NCBI GenBank assembly: GCA_932521035.1
Contig: OW051494.1
Coordinates: 4,326,001-4,390,000, forward strand
Length of the DNA stretch: 64,000 nt
From: Oscheius dolichura
Taxonomy: Eukaryota; Nematoda; Chromadorea; Rhabditida; Rhabditidae
Direction of reading: 5' to 3'
Below, piece by piece: positions 11,111-22,528 of the stretch. Each line of letters starts with the position of its first letter. The stretch's first letter is position 1. Below the pieces are notes generated by a model. That model was not told the DNA's origin. It saw only the letters and a list, made by a program, of their open reading frames with translations, and did no database searches. Position numbers and translations under genes: made by a program.

Positions 11111-12103
11111 TCAACACATCATCGAGTTAGGATCCGTAGGATCAGGCTGGTCACAAACAATCACTGGATTCGCGTTGCCGGTGACGGTGGACACCCACAT
11201 GCCGTTAGTACACGCGACGATCCCCGGAGGCATATCGACAGCTGTATAAATTAGATAAGCTCCGCTCCAGATCCTGAGCTGGCTCAAAGGGGACTGGAGA
11301 CAATCGAATATGAGATACAGTATTCTTATCCCCTCATGTTGCTCTGTCCCCCCGGGCCCCTGTTGGAAGTTGCTCAAGTTCTGGAGCGTGCTCCTACCCC
11401 CAACCTACTTCCACATCCCGCCCCGAAGAGCAGTGTCGGATCCTCCTGAAAATCATGCGTTGTCCTCCTCCCTCCCCAATATTACCTCTAGAGCAATCGT
11501 GACCTCGTATTGGCCGCCCTGACTGAGGCAGGAGATCGTCGGCACGATACAGCCGTCGGCGTCAAAGGTACCCCCGATTATAACTAACGAGCCAGGCGCC
11601 ATCCCCAAGTCGGTCGGCATACAGCTTCCACAGCCTGGGCTCTTTCTGACGGATAGATGGGGGAGAACATACCGAGAGTAGTTGTGGTGGTCGTGGTCGG
11701 GGTGGTGGTCGTTGTGGTCGGGGTGGTGGTCGTGGTCGGGGTGGTCGTCGTCGTGGTCGTCGGGGTAGTTGTCGTTGTTGTGGTCGGACTCGTCGTCGTT
11801 GTAGTCGTCGTAGGGGTCCTAAAAGGTCATTCAAGAAGGGCCAATTGATGTCAACTGCCCATTGCTTTCTCTTACTTTCCCCATATTCAGAATGCCACCC
11901 CCTAACCTACGTTACAGAGGTGGTGGTAGTCGGGGTGGTTGTGGTGGTGGTCGTCGGAGTCGTGCTGGTGGTGGCCGTGGTCGTCACACTGAGCTCTCGT
12001 CTCTTGCTAAAGACACCCCGATAACTCACTCTGAAGTAGAGATACAGCCATCGCCGAGGGTTACAAGGAGGGAAACAGAAAAGTAGAGGGCCGATATGGA
12101 CAT
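11111..12103 (-). CDS. Threonine-rich secreted mucin-like protein with C6-type domain (copy 2)
   Basis: Exon 1 from 12103 encodes the signal peptide MSISALYFSVSLLVTLGDGC. Thr/Pro-rich exons follow at about 11990-11930 and 11820-11680. The cysteine domain then reads CGSCMPTDLGMAPG, GTFDADGCIVPTISC, a tract of five residues and LLFGAGCG, AVDMPPGIVACTNGMW, VSTVTGNANP and VIVCDQ, ending MMC. Order and spacing match the other two copies. Introns split AC|N threonine codons. Likely secreted and heavily O-glycosylated. Confidence 0.8.
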
Positions 12104-12236
12104 AGAGATATTGACTGGCAGGTTTCATCCGAAAGTGGGAGGTCGAGGAGGTCGGAGGGTGAAAAGACCCGGATACACTTCAGTTGTCGTCATCTCGCCC
12201 GCCATTTTTACCACCACATATGACAGTTTATTATAT

Positions 12237-13705
12237 CTAGAGATCATTCTTCTTGGGCTGGTCTTCGTCCTTCTCCGGCGGTGCAATCTGCAGAGACAGC
12301 GAGTGGCGCTGAAGATGTTCTCGTTGACCCCGCAACCGGGCTGGCCTACGTGTCCCCGGGTGTTCTGTACACTGTACAGGGTCATGGAGCCGCTGCCCCT
12401 CCTGTGCCGGAACCGGAGCCCCCGTCGTCGACAGGCCGCCTCAAACTCGTTGCAATCCACGTAGATACACCGTTTGACTGTGCACACTGGAGTGCAGATG
12501 GTCTCCTCCGAGTCCAAATGTTCTAGCCATTGCTGAAAGGGTCGTCTTGTTGGCAGACGGGGCTGTCCCACCTGCGTGTACCGGCAGACGGCCTCCGTGG
12601 TCACCGAGCATCGGTCCAACACCAATACGGGATAGTTTCCCACGTCAGAGAAGCGCTTCAAGGAGCTGTTACCAATCTTTAGGGCGGAGGCCTTCCTCAA
12701 GACCGCGAATCGGACCCCGTCGACATGGACCTTTCGTAGTCGGCTGGCGTCCAGTTGCGCCAGGTGGCTATCAGTCAGACTGTCTGCCCTCATCCCGTAG
12801 CACTGGGTCGTCTGTAGCCGTCTTTTGTATTCGAGGCCGAGGGGGACACACCTCTAGGAACTCAATCTTTTTGGCCATCGGGGCCAGCAGCTTGTGAAGG
12901 GTGAGGGAGTTGGCCTCGGAGAAGTCGACCTTGTGGAGGGAGAGGTGGCAGAGGTCGACCAGGTCACTCCACGCCAGCTGCTGCCGGATGAAGTCCACGA
13001 AGATGTCCGTCAACACCAGATCCTAGAAGGGGTTATGTTGTCGTTCGTCCCCCCTGGCCTACCTTGATAATTATTCGCTGGATGGTAAAGCGACTGAAAC
13101 TGTAGCCGAAGTCGACGAAGTTGTTGACCTGGGACCAGGGGATGACCATGAGGCAGGCCTTCTGGGTATCGTAGGAAGCGCGTCGCAGCTCGAGCCCCTT
13201 CCTGCTCGAGGAGATGATCAGCCGGGATATCTGGAAGGGGGTTGCCCACATTCTGTCCCATCTCACCGTTATTTTTGCCGGCTGCGCCCTCTTCTGCTCG
13301 ATGTATTCCGTCGTCTGGTTCCACCTCTTGCAGACCCGTCGACAGTTGGCCGCCGACTTCTCGTCCACCAACGACAGAATGTTGTGGAGGATCTCATTGG
13401 GCACCTTCTAAAGTGGGACATCAGTTGCCAGCCGGGGCTGAACCTACTTCGAGAGGACTGACGACTGCCTCGGCGACGACTCTTTTCCGAGGGAGGAACC
13501 AGTCGGCAAAGATCTTGAGGGTGGACTGGAGGCGGTTCTCCTTCTTCTCGGCTCGGCGGAACTTCTTCTCCAGTCTGAACGGGTGGATTGATAAGCGGGA
13601 CTGGCTGGACGAGACTCACATGGAGCCCTTGTATTCCTTTCGGAAATCGTGCTCACTTTTAGCAATTCTCGGATAGCTGACTTTCCGGGTGATGGCGGTG
13701 GCCAT
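12237..13705 (-). CDS. F-box protein with C-terminal repeat-like region
   Basis: F-box proteins recruit substrates to SCF ubiquitin ligases through SKP1. Exons from 13705 encode MATAITRKVSYPRIAKSE and a basic helix (LEKKFRRAEKKENRL); then, from about residue 70, an F-box KVPNEILHNILSLVDEKSAA with CRRVCKRWNQ. Downstream segments (LVLTDIFVDFIRQQL, HLSLHKVDFSEANSL, HLAQLDASRLRKVHVDGVRF) are leucine-rich and resemble the strand-helix layout seen after nematode F-boxes. The end is inferred by splicing to IAPPEKDEDQPKKNDL with the stop at 12237, followed within 10 bp by AATAAA on the minus strand. The upstream basic exons could belong to a different start. Confidence 0.7.
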
Positions 13706-14760
13706 TGCGGGGGTCGGGACGAGTCAGGGCGGCGGAAGCTACAAAGATTATAAATGAAGTCGGGGAGGACTAAAAACAAGGGGGGCCGGGGTAAATAGAA
13801 AGAGGAACTGTGATGTGAAATAGTACGGATGAGGTCGGAATTACAGCGGGAAAACAGGGAGGGCCCAGCTGCTGCGCAGTACTTTGAGCTGTCCACGTGA
13901 TCGCCACGGGGCCGGCTGGTTAATCCTTCGGGGGGAAGCCGCGGCGCCGTTCGACCGTTTAAAATTAACCGAAACCGGGTGGAAAGAAGCTGTTCCGAAA
14001 GGAAAAGGGCCTGGGAAAATAAAAGGAGGAAGGTGCATTTGGGAAAAGGGGGGTTGTTGATGTCAAGATTGACGAGGTCAGTGGGGGAGGGGGTCGGGCA
14101 TTGTGGCCGCCGAGAGCGGGCTGGACATTGTGACCACTCGGTGGAGAACGGCTATAGTCGAGATAACGGGGCGAGCAGGGGGGACTGAAAAACAGCACAC
14201 GGCGCAAAACAGGCCGATGATCAGGGAATTCGTCCGTCTTTCCAAAGTGCAGCAGACACCGGGAATTTCTGTCTGGGTGAGCATCACGTGAACAGAGGGA
14301 ACCTTTGAAGATGAACGGCAGGGACAGGTCGGCGACGGGCCCTTGGAACATGGGCAAAGATCTTGTGTTCTTTTGTCACGTCAGAGGGAAGGGGGGCGAA
14401 TAGCGGTACTTATGGGTCGCATAGGTTGGCCTTGGTTAAAGTGTATGAAACGAGGTGAGGAAGAACTTTGATCCGTTTGGGATTAACATTAAAATGATGG
14501 ATAGCAAAAGGGGCATAATGTGGCCGGCAGACGGCATTCGGGGAGGACGGCGGGCTGGGCACTGTGGCAGAGCGGAGAGAACATCTCAAGGAAGGGAGAC
14601 ATCTTGTTTCCCTTTCAGCTAATAGAGAGAATCTAATTCTCGCTAGGAGCAGAGGAATATCCATTTTGTGTGTCTTACTTTATTGGGTGGTATAGTATGT
14701 GCTTGCGAAAAAGTCGGACGATCTAGTGCCCTCGAGAGAGATCGGCCGCCGGCCATTCGC
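13706..14760. other. Intergenic region between two divergent genes
   Basis: Separates the F-box gene (minus) from C6 copy 3 (plus). Short open frames on both strands match no family I know and lack splice-consistent continuations. It probably holds both promoters; I see no diagnostic element. Confidence 0.5.
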
Positions 14761-16363
14761 ATGTCCTTACCTCTCCTCCTCTGGCTTCTCGTACCTCCTC
14801 TCGCCCATGGATGTGCTGCCACCGATTCGTTAGTTTATCCCCTCTTCATCTAGTCGGTATCTGTTCAGAACGGCGACTCCCGTCCTCTCGACCACTACCA
14901 GTTTAACCACGTAAGTTACAAGGAACAGGCGACCTTACATGATATATTAGACGTACCTCTCCCACGACCACGACACCCACAACTACCAGCTCAGCGTAAG
15001 AAATAGAAATATAGAAATGCGAGGGTATCTAGGACGTCGACGAGTACGACGAGTTCGACATCCACCACGACAACGACCAGCCCGACCACGACTACTACGA
15101 CGTGAGTGGGGAGGACATGAATTATGCGGGTTTAGGACACCGACGACCACGACGACGACCACTACTCCGACCACAACCACCACCAGTACGACAACGTAGG
15201 TTTTGACTTATGAGGGGGCCGGAGAGCAATCTTAGGACGACCACCCCAACGACGTCGACCACTACAACAACCCCGACTACCACGTAAGCTTACTGGAAAG
15301 ACTAACACGCAGCTTGCTTGCTTCAGCACAACCACCTCAACGACCACTACCACCACGCCGACCACCACCACCACTACTACCACTCCGACTACGACGACGA
15401 CGACCACTACACCAACCACAACCACTACTACGACCACCCCAACGACGACGACAACGACTACGCCCACCACGACAACCACCACGACAACCCCAACTACGAC
15501 CACTACTACCCCGACTACTACGACTACCCCCACAACCACCACCACTACCACTCCAACCACGACTACGTAGGCATAGTTTCTGAAAAGTTCTAGGCTTTCA
15601 GGACTACTACAACTCCCACAACAACGACGACGACGACCACCCCGACCACAACGACGACCACCCCGACCACGACCACCACCCCGACCACAACGACGACCAC
15701 CCCGACCACGACGACCACCCCGACCACAACGACGACCACCCCGACCACGACCACCACCCCGACCACAACGACGACCACCCCGACCACGACCACCACAACT
15801 ACAACGTAAGTGGCCAAATGGAAGAGAAAACAAAAAAACTGTTTCAGACCTACTACAACCACTACAACGACAGCAGGTACCGCATCTTCCTTATTCCACC
15901 CCCTCCCTCTCAAATCGACGAATTCCCTTCTTTTCAAAGGATTATGAAAATGTTTTAGGATGTACGTGTGACCCAACCCTCGTTGCAGGCAGTACAAATG
16001 CGCCTGGCAATACAAATGGAATGGAGATGATAACCTATACGGTCGACGGAGCCGGCTGTAGTATTGCGAATATTGTGTGCACATCTCTTATGGGAAATTA
16101 CGCATTAACAGTTTATCTGGCGGTTATTTTATTGAAAAAAAAGCTATAAAATAAGCTTTAGGAAGACGACACGTTCATATTAGGTGGAGGTTGTGGAACA
16201 GCTACCTTCCCTCCAGGTGTTATTGCATGTCAGGGAGGTGTTTGGATATCAACGATTACTGGAAGCCCTAATCCGATGCCGGTGTGCGCCCAGGTAGAAG
16301 AAAAGATTGAGTGAGTGATACAAACATATTCAGGCCGATCCAGCCTCCAGTGCCATGTGTTGA
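14761..16363 (+). CDS. Threonine-rich secreted mucin-like protein with C6-type domain (copy 3)
   Basis: Starts with the signal peptide MSLPLLLWLLVPPLAHGC. About eight exons between 14918 and 15870 encode TTTTP-type repeats; nearly all begin and end in phase 2, splitting ACN threonine codons, so exons can be duplicated without frame loss. The domain exons then give CTCDPTLVAGST, DGAGCSIANIVC, ILGGGCGTATFPPGVIAC, QGGVWISTITG, MPVCAQ and a last exon 16334-16363 ending AMC. The first part is GC-rich while the domain exons after about 15,950 are AT-rich, an abrupt change inside one gene. It is the longest repeat array of the three paralogues. Confidence 0.8.
15640..15804 (+). repeat. Coding minisatellite in Thr-rich exon, about 39-bp period
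   Basis: A run of about four units, each made of a 21-bp piece and an 18-bp or slightly longer piece, both beginning CCCCGACCAC. The period is a multiple of three, so copy-number change keeps the TTTTTTP reading frame. It lies within the longest exon of C6 copy 3. Confidence 0.65.
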
Positions 16364-16476
16364 TCTCAATATTACGGTTGTCCTGTTGATAAAGAAAATA
16401 CTCAACTATGTTATGATAATTTATGACATACGTAGAAGGAATGTTGACAAAAGTGGAAAGTAGCAAAAGATAAAAC

Positions 16477-17714
16477 CTATTTTTCTTTCAATTTCTCTGT
16501 TCGTTGTTTTTTCCATGAAGACCCGTCTAAATTAATAAACTCTAACCAATCATCGCAAATTGTTCGGCGGTCCTAAATTTAGAAATATTGCAAAACATAT
16601 AGCAGAGTTGCCTGATCAAGAACGACTCCACTTAGCGACATTAAAGCGGCGTCGTTTTTTATGCAGAACCCATTGGCCAAGTATGCATCCACTTCTGCTA
16701 GTAAACCAAGAAATTCTCCATCAATAGAAAAATGTAAGAATCGGCCAGATTTATCCATTATCACGAATCCATTTTTGTATCTGAAAGTATTATTTAAATA
16801 AAACAAGAAAAGGTAAACTACTTCGCTATCGACCGTGGAAAGTATATCTTCTCGCCTTCTTTTCCGCCAGAACTGAAAGATTTTGTGATGCTGCTTTTAT
16901 CTATATCTATTAAAACCAGTCTTTGTCTAAACATTTTATATTAGTATATTAGTCGTAAAATTATTTACTTGGAATACATTTGTACTGGTCGCTGTGCAAC
17001 AGAAGCAACTAAAGTATTGTCATCTAGAATACAGAGGGACTGAAACGCTTCTTCTTCAATTGAAATTAAATCGTCCCAACCTATAGGTGCATCAAACGAG
17101 GTTCTATATAACAAATAATGGTAACTTCTAAAAGTGAACTTACTTTATGATAGTTGATTCATTTCCAACAGGATGCTTGCTTGCAAAAATTTCTCCGTTT
17201 GGACTTACCACGAGGGAGAAAACTATATTTGATGTTATGTAAAACAAACAACTAACGTAATCCGTCGAAGAATGATTCATGCTTCAAATCACCATTTAGT
17301 GCGAAAAATCGTAATTCTGTTGTTTTTTCTCTTTCCTCAGCACAGGTGTAAATTATCTAAAAGATTAAAAAAATGAACACCTTTGTTTACTTACCGTATC
17401 ATTATAGCACACTACTTGAGGAAATGCAGCCATTTTCTTCGGAAAAGCGTTTTTCCTCTCCCACAGTGTAGTTAGTTTTTCACCATGAAATTTGAATAGA
17501 CCTCCTTTTGTTGCTACCTGAAATTCAACATCACAACCCATCCAAAAATATGTATATAGAAAAGAAATAGAAAAGGCAACAATGAAATTACCCAAATGTT
17601 TCCTTCTGGGTCATAGCAGATTCCATATGGTACTGTAGCGCCTCTCGGAGTCAAGTGCAGTAGCATTTCATCAAACCTCTGTTGGTCTGAAGTATCCGAC
17701 GGCGGCTCCACCAT
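16477..17714 (-). CDS. Beta-propeller-like protein (NHL/SMP-30-like), function unknown
   Basis: Not firmly recognised. Reading from 17714: [20 protein letters not shown], then blade-like segments [108 protein letters not shown] and [15 protein letters not shown]. The recurring (V/I)xxDxxGxxxV spacing is that of NHL or SMP-30 propellers. It ends [11 protein letters not shown] with stop at 16477. About seven short introns. A 3' splice site lies 4 nt before the start codon, so an untranslated leader is joined there. Confidence 0.5.
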
Positions 17715-17981
17715 TTCCTAAAAAGTAGATGTCAACTGCTTGGTTGCTTGTTTTAGTGCGAAAGGGTTCTACTTCCTGACGAAGTGCCAAAAATCACTAA
17801 ACGATCTCTGTCCCATCGCTAAAATATCTGGACCACCGCCAACCTTCGTTTTCAAATCTCTTTATTTCCCTTTGTCTACTTACTTTCCATATATGTACAG
17901 CAATTTGCTTCTTTTTATCATATTTCAACTTATGTATCGGGTAAATAAGGTGCAAATTAACGTTTTCAGCCGTTTTGTATA

Positions 17982-18465
17982 ATGTCGAAACTGCAGTCAA
18001 AGGAAAATAACAAGGAAAAAGTTCAAAAGAAGACGAATAAGCCGGTGACGGAAAGAGAAAATTCCGGAATAGAAAAAAGGTAGGTAGATACTATTTTATA
18101 AACTATATTTGTGTTCAGATCAAAGCGGAAACAAAAAATTAGTAATTACCAAAGAGCGAAACAAGTATATGAGCAAATATTGGAAGATCGAAAGAAGGCA
18201 AAGGAGGAGGTTAGTGCACGCTGGTCGAAAGCCAATCTTATTCTGTTTTAGAAAGATGCTAGTCGAAAGGCCAGGGAGGAGGCACTTGCAGTTAGCAAAA
18301 AAAGTAAAAAGAAGACGAATCAGGTATAAGGCAGGCAAATTTTCTAAGTTGTAATTCTTGTAGGCACATAAGAAACAAAATCGTAAAGGCCAACCAAATT
18401 TAGGTGCACAAGTAGAAGTTATACTGCAAAAAATAGAGAAGAAGATAAGCAAGAATGAATTATAA
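17982..18465 (+). CDS. rRNA-processing protein, FYV7/CCDC59 (TAP26) family
   Basis: Small, very basic nucleolar protein; yeast Fyv7 is needed for 18S rRNA maturation. Four exons joined in frame encode MSKLQSKENNKEKVQKK, RSKRKQKISNYQRAKQVYEQ, KDASRKAREEALAVSKKSKK and KKQNRKGQPNLGAQVEVILQ followed by KIEKKISKNEL. The C-terminal KGQPNL with a QKI helix is the family signature. A TTTTCAG lies 12 nt before the ATG, consistent with a trans-spliced leader. Its stop is 313 bp before the next plus-strand gene. Confidence 0.75.
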
Positions 18466-18777
18466 CATTATTGTATGTTATTTTTCTACTATTAAAGATA
18501 ATCTAGTCTATTTCTTTTTGCGCGTTCACGGTTTCATTGCCCGAAATATTTATTTATATATTTCTTTGTTGGTGTCGATTTACTCAAAGAGGCATCGATC
18601 GCGATCTAATCGCTATTGTTGCCGACGGCCTCCGTCAACAGGTCGTGTAATTTATTCCTCCTTTCTACAAACACTGGGTGGTTTAGAGGTCTGTTGCTAG
18701 CCATGCACTTTTTATTACCCTTTCGTACTCCTTGTAAAAATAATATTTTTCAACTTATTTAGTCGTTTTAGGGGAAT
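18466..18777. other. Intergenic / 5' leader region
   Basis: AT-rich spacer between two plus-strand genes. It contains 3' splice-site-like sequences near 18,688 and 18,770 and probably the leader of the downstream gene. No coding exon is identifiable. Confidence 0.4.
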
Positions 18778-21700
18778 GCAGCAGGGTGATGATGAGGGAC
18801 CCCCCGCTGCGCCTCCACCTCGTTTTCCATTTATGAAACGTGGAACAGGCACCCAAAAATACAGTGTGCGTCCGTTTTATTATTATTTTTTATCTTTCAT
18901 TTTAGGGAGTAACTTACCCTAAGCCGAAAACATCGGAATCAAAATTACGACCTTCTGCTACAAGCATTAGTAGTGGTTATCCCTCGACATCTGGATATGC
19001 CGGTACGGAATCCGTTGGCAGTAAGATGCTATGGTTCAGATGTGAATATTCCTCAAAATACGGAGTTTTCGAATGCCCAACCGTCACCTCCTATGTATGG
19101 AAGTGTGCCCGACAGTGGAAGAGGCAGTGCAGCTCCACCAGAACCAATTTATGCGGTACAGATTTTTTTTTTTTACAGTATTGGAAATGTTTCAGTTACC
19201 TTCAACTCGTAGTGTTGAAAGTGGTTACGGCGGATATGATAATTCCTCACCACGCTCTCGTCATACATCTCCTGGAAGTAAGTTAAAAGCTAGGTAGCAC
19301 ATGACTGTCTCAGGAGGTAGAGCCGCGAGTGCATCTACAGACGATGAGGTTTTTCTCTCCGATAATCAGGAGCAAGCTTCGCCTGCGTCACGAAGCAGTA
19401 TGTTAGTTTTTTTCCGTAATATTTTGATTTTGCAGTGCAAAGTTTTATCAGAAATGAACAGGCAGTCGAAAGGGAAACGGCAGAGGAAAGTGGTTTGAGT
19501 ACTCCAACAAGAAGACTACGCGAACTTGCTGAAATTAGACAGCCCTTCTTCAATAATAGAGTAAGCAATCCGTCTACATATCTGATCTGTTGGCAATTAC
19601 AGTCTCAGGCGTCAAACGCTTCATACTCTGTAACAGACGGATCGGTTAAGGGCGATGATGGCCCCTTAAGTAGCACACCGATAGATTTCACATCGACTAA
19701 CCATGCACAGGGGCAAGCAGATCTATTGAATGGACGGAGATTAACAGAAGAAGGGGTAGCAGGTTCCTCATCTCCTTTGAGCGGTCATGTGAGCATTTTT
19801 CCACCTTTGAGCTTATTGTGATCCATTTATAGGCATCGGATAATTCTTCGAGCCAACCGGAAAGTTCTGCTACACCTGTTTCGGAAAGTTACCAATTACA
19901 ACCACCATCAGATGATTCTCTTTCTTCGGCTCGGAAGTTAATTGCCCCGAACGACCGTCCTCTTCACCATATTTTCCCGGATAGACAGCATGACTTGGTT
20001 TCGGAAACTCCGATTGTGCCACCGTCTAAATCCACTCAACATCAAGCTCACTTACCTTCCAAAGACGATGATCTCAGGCGTAGAGTTTTGGAAAATGGAA
20101 TGAGATCAAGAAATGAGAAGATATCAGCTAATGTATATAGCACAGTGTCATCTGATGATTCTGTACAAACTCCTTTGAGGTTTGTCTGTTCACCTAAGCT
20201 ATTCATTTTAATTCAGACATATCTTACCAAAAACGAATGATCCCGTTGCTAAGGAGTTGCGGCGCCAACTAAGAGATAGTATAGCACATATGGACCTCGG
20301 GCATGTCCATTTGAAAGATCAACTCAAGAAGGTCGATAAACTTCGATATGCACTAACCAATGAAATTGAGCGATATAACGAGCTTAGAACAGAGTTCGAT
20401 GAAGAACGAAATGCGTGGCTCTTAGAGCAAAAAAGAGAACAGGAGAGTTACAGAAAAGACAGAATAAGTCTGCAACGTCGCGAGGAAGAGTTTCGAAAAC
20501 AGCAAAACGAAAAAGTAAGTATATTTTGTTGTATAAGTATCCTTAAGTTAAGGAACAAGAGATGAGCAAGCAAATTGTAGCTAATAGGCAATCAGTAGCT
20601 CAAATGAGGATACAAATGAATAAAAAAGATCTAGAGATTAAACGTATGTTAAAGTCTTTTTCATTTTAGTTATTTTTAGGGTTAACCGGCGAAATAGAAT
20701 CTAAAGACCAAATGAAAACTCGCCTGGAAAAAACCTTTGAGCAACACAAGGTTACATAATTTTTATTACTTTATAATGTTTATTTAAGACCACTCATGGT
20801 AGAGAACTGAAAAAACTGCGAGAAGAAATTGCAGATCTGCAAAAACAACTGACTCAATCAGAAAAGACATCCACAAAACAGAAAATTGGTTTACATTCAA
20901 GAAATACAATTAAAACCCCGCGATCTGTAAGTATTGCATAAATACAGTTACTCAAGATTTACAGGCTGCCTCACAAACCTTACGATCGTCCTTACCACAT
21001 TCGGAACCATTGGAAGATTCGTACGTCAATGATGCTCGACAGTCGCAAACATTACCTTTACAAATGGAGCATTTGATGCTGGAATCTACCCCTAGAAAAC
21101 AAGTATTCCTCATTTAGAAAAAGTAAATGAGAAACCTTTCAGGTTCAGTTCAATTTGGATAAAAATATAGTGTACAAAGATATATCATTACCAGATTTAA
21201 GCGCATTTGTAAGTCGTTGAAGTTTACTGGTAATGGTTTTTAGCAACCGTCAGAAATAATGGAACTTCCAACTGGAGTTTGTCGCTCATTCGTAGACGAT
21301 AAGAATGGTAATATATTTATAACCTAATTTTTTTGGCTTTTAGAAGTAACGTATCTATATGATCTCAAACACTTGAATGGTAGAACGTGTGGGGCAAAAA
21401 TTTTTAAATATCCTAACAATGATGCAAAATGGGTCTATGGTCCAATTCAAGTAAAAGCTTTGCCAGTATTCTTATTGCAATTTTCAGCTGTATTTATACC
21501 ACAAGTTCCCACTGGTCATTAAAATCGCATGTATTGATGTTGTTATCAAGGTATTTCACCAATGTGTATGTTTGTATTCGGGTTTCTTCCTACTTGCCAT
21601 ATAATAGGTCGAAATACATCGCGAGTCGATTGATTATATGGAAGTGTCCAAATTAGACAGAGAAAATGAAACATTGACAGAACTTCGACAACGGAGAGAT

Positions 21701-22372
21701 GGTGCTGGCTATTATGCATATCGGTATGTTCTTTTTTCTTTGTTAACTCCTGTGATTCCTGTGGATATTAGAAATTTACATGGTTTTCTAACTCAACTTT
21801 TCGCGGACGCGGATTGCCGACTAAAATACTAAGATATTTCAGTTTTTCTACAAAAACTGATGGAATTTCTTCTTTTCACGGTAATTCTGATCGCTCACAG
21901 GATGAAGATATGATTGTAAGCCAGTAGTTTGGCTTTTTTAAAGTTTTTACAGACGCTACGACGTGGAACTGTCCAAGATCCACGAGAATATGTTAACATA
22001 AAAAAGAATACGCTAACAGGAATCGGATACAATGTTTGCTGGGTTAGCAGATCGATTCCTTCTGCTGTGGTCAAAGAATATTGCGTTAGTCTGGAATAGT
22101 CTATGCAATAGTTTATTTCTAGGTTGTTTCTGATGCTGAGCTAGGAACCAAAATTGAAATTACTCTTCCAGAAGAAAGTATTAATGTATGCTTTTAACAT
22201 TTTGTTAACTGAGAGCATTTAGATCAGTGCTTGTCCAGAATCAGATTGGGTTGTAATCAGACACCAAAAGGACGAAGAAACAAAAGAGCCTTGTTGTGAC
22301 CTAGGCAAAGGGAATCGCGATAGAGAACGGCGAGGAGAATTTATAGCAATGGGTAATATTACTCGACGTTAA
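18778..22372 (+). CDS. Large coiled-coil protein, possible centrosomal (SAS-4/CPAP-like motif)
   Basis: Not firmly recognised. The N-terminus MQQGDDEGPPAAPPPR is followed by FPFMKRGTGTQKY, similar to the FLKRGxGxxRF motif of SAS-4/CPAP and related centriolar proteins. Then come about 400 Ser-rich disordered residues, and from about 20,250 a coiled coil (LRRQLRDSIAHMDLGHVHLK onward, then DLQKQLTQSEKTSTKQ). The C-terminal part (VTYLYDLKHLNGRTCGAKIF, WVYGPIQVEIHRESIDYMEV, GIGYNVCWVSRSIPSAVVKE) matches nothing I know. It ends MGNITRR, with AATAAA about 105 bp later. Around 18 introns of 40-60 nt. Confidence 0.5.
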
Positions 22373-22528
22373 TATTTATTGTACATATACGCTTTGTAAG
22401 TGTTTCGCCTGTGTCTTTATTTTGCCTATTTTAACTGGTAAACCGTTGGATCTGTATTATCCTGTTCTATGAGAAATAAACGTAGTATTAACCAAATCCG
22501 TTCATTTTACTGACTTTCGTGTGAATGT

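Noticed and set aside
14918-15804. Regularly spaced repeats resembling a CRISPR array
   Set aside because: The repeats encode Thr/Pro in frame, are separated by canonical introns, and lie in a eukaryotic gene.
15162-15833. Long Val/Gly/Trp-rich open frames antisense to the Thr arrays (also near 8,450 and 11,657)
   Set aside because: They are complements of ACN-rich exons; GTN repeats give open Val runs automatically, and no splice sites or starts support them.
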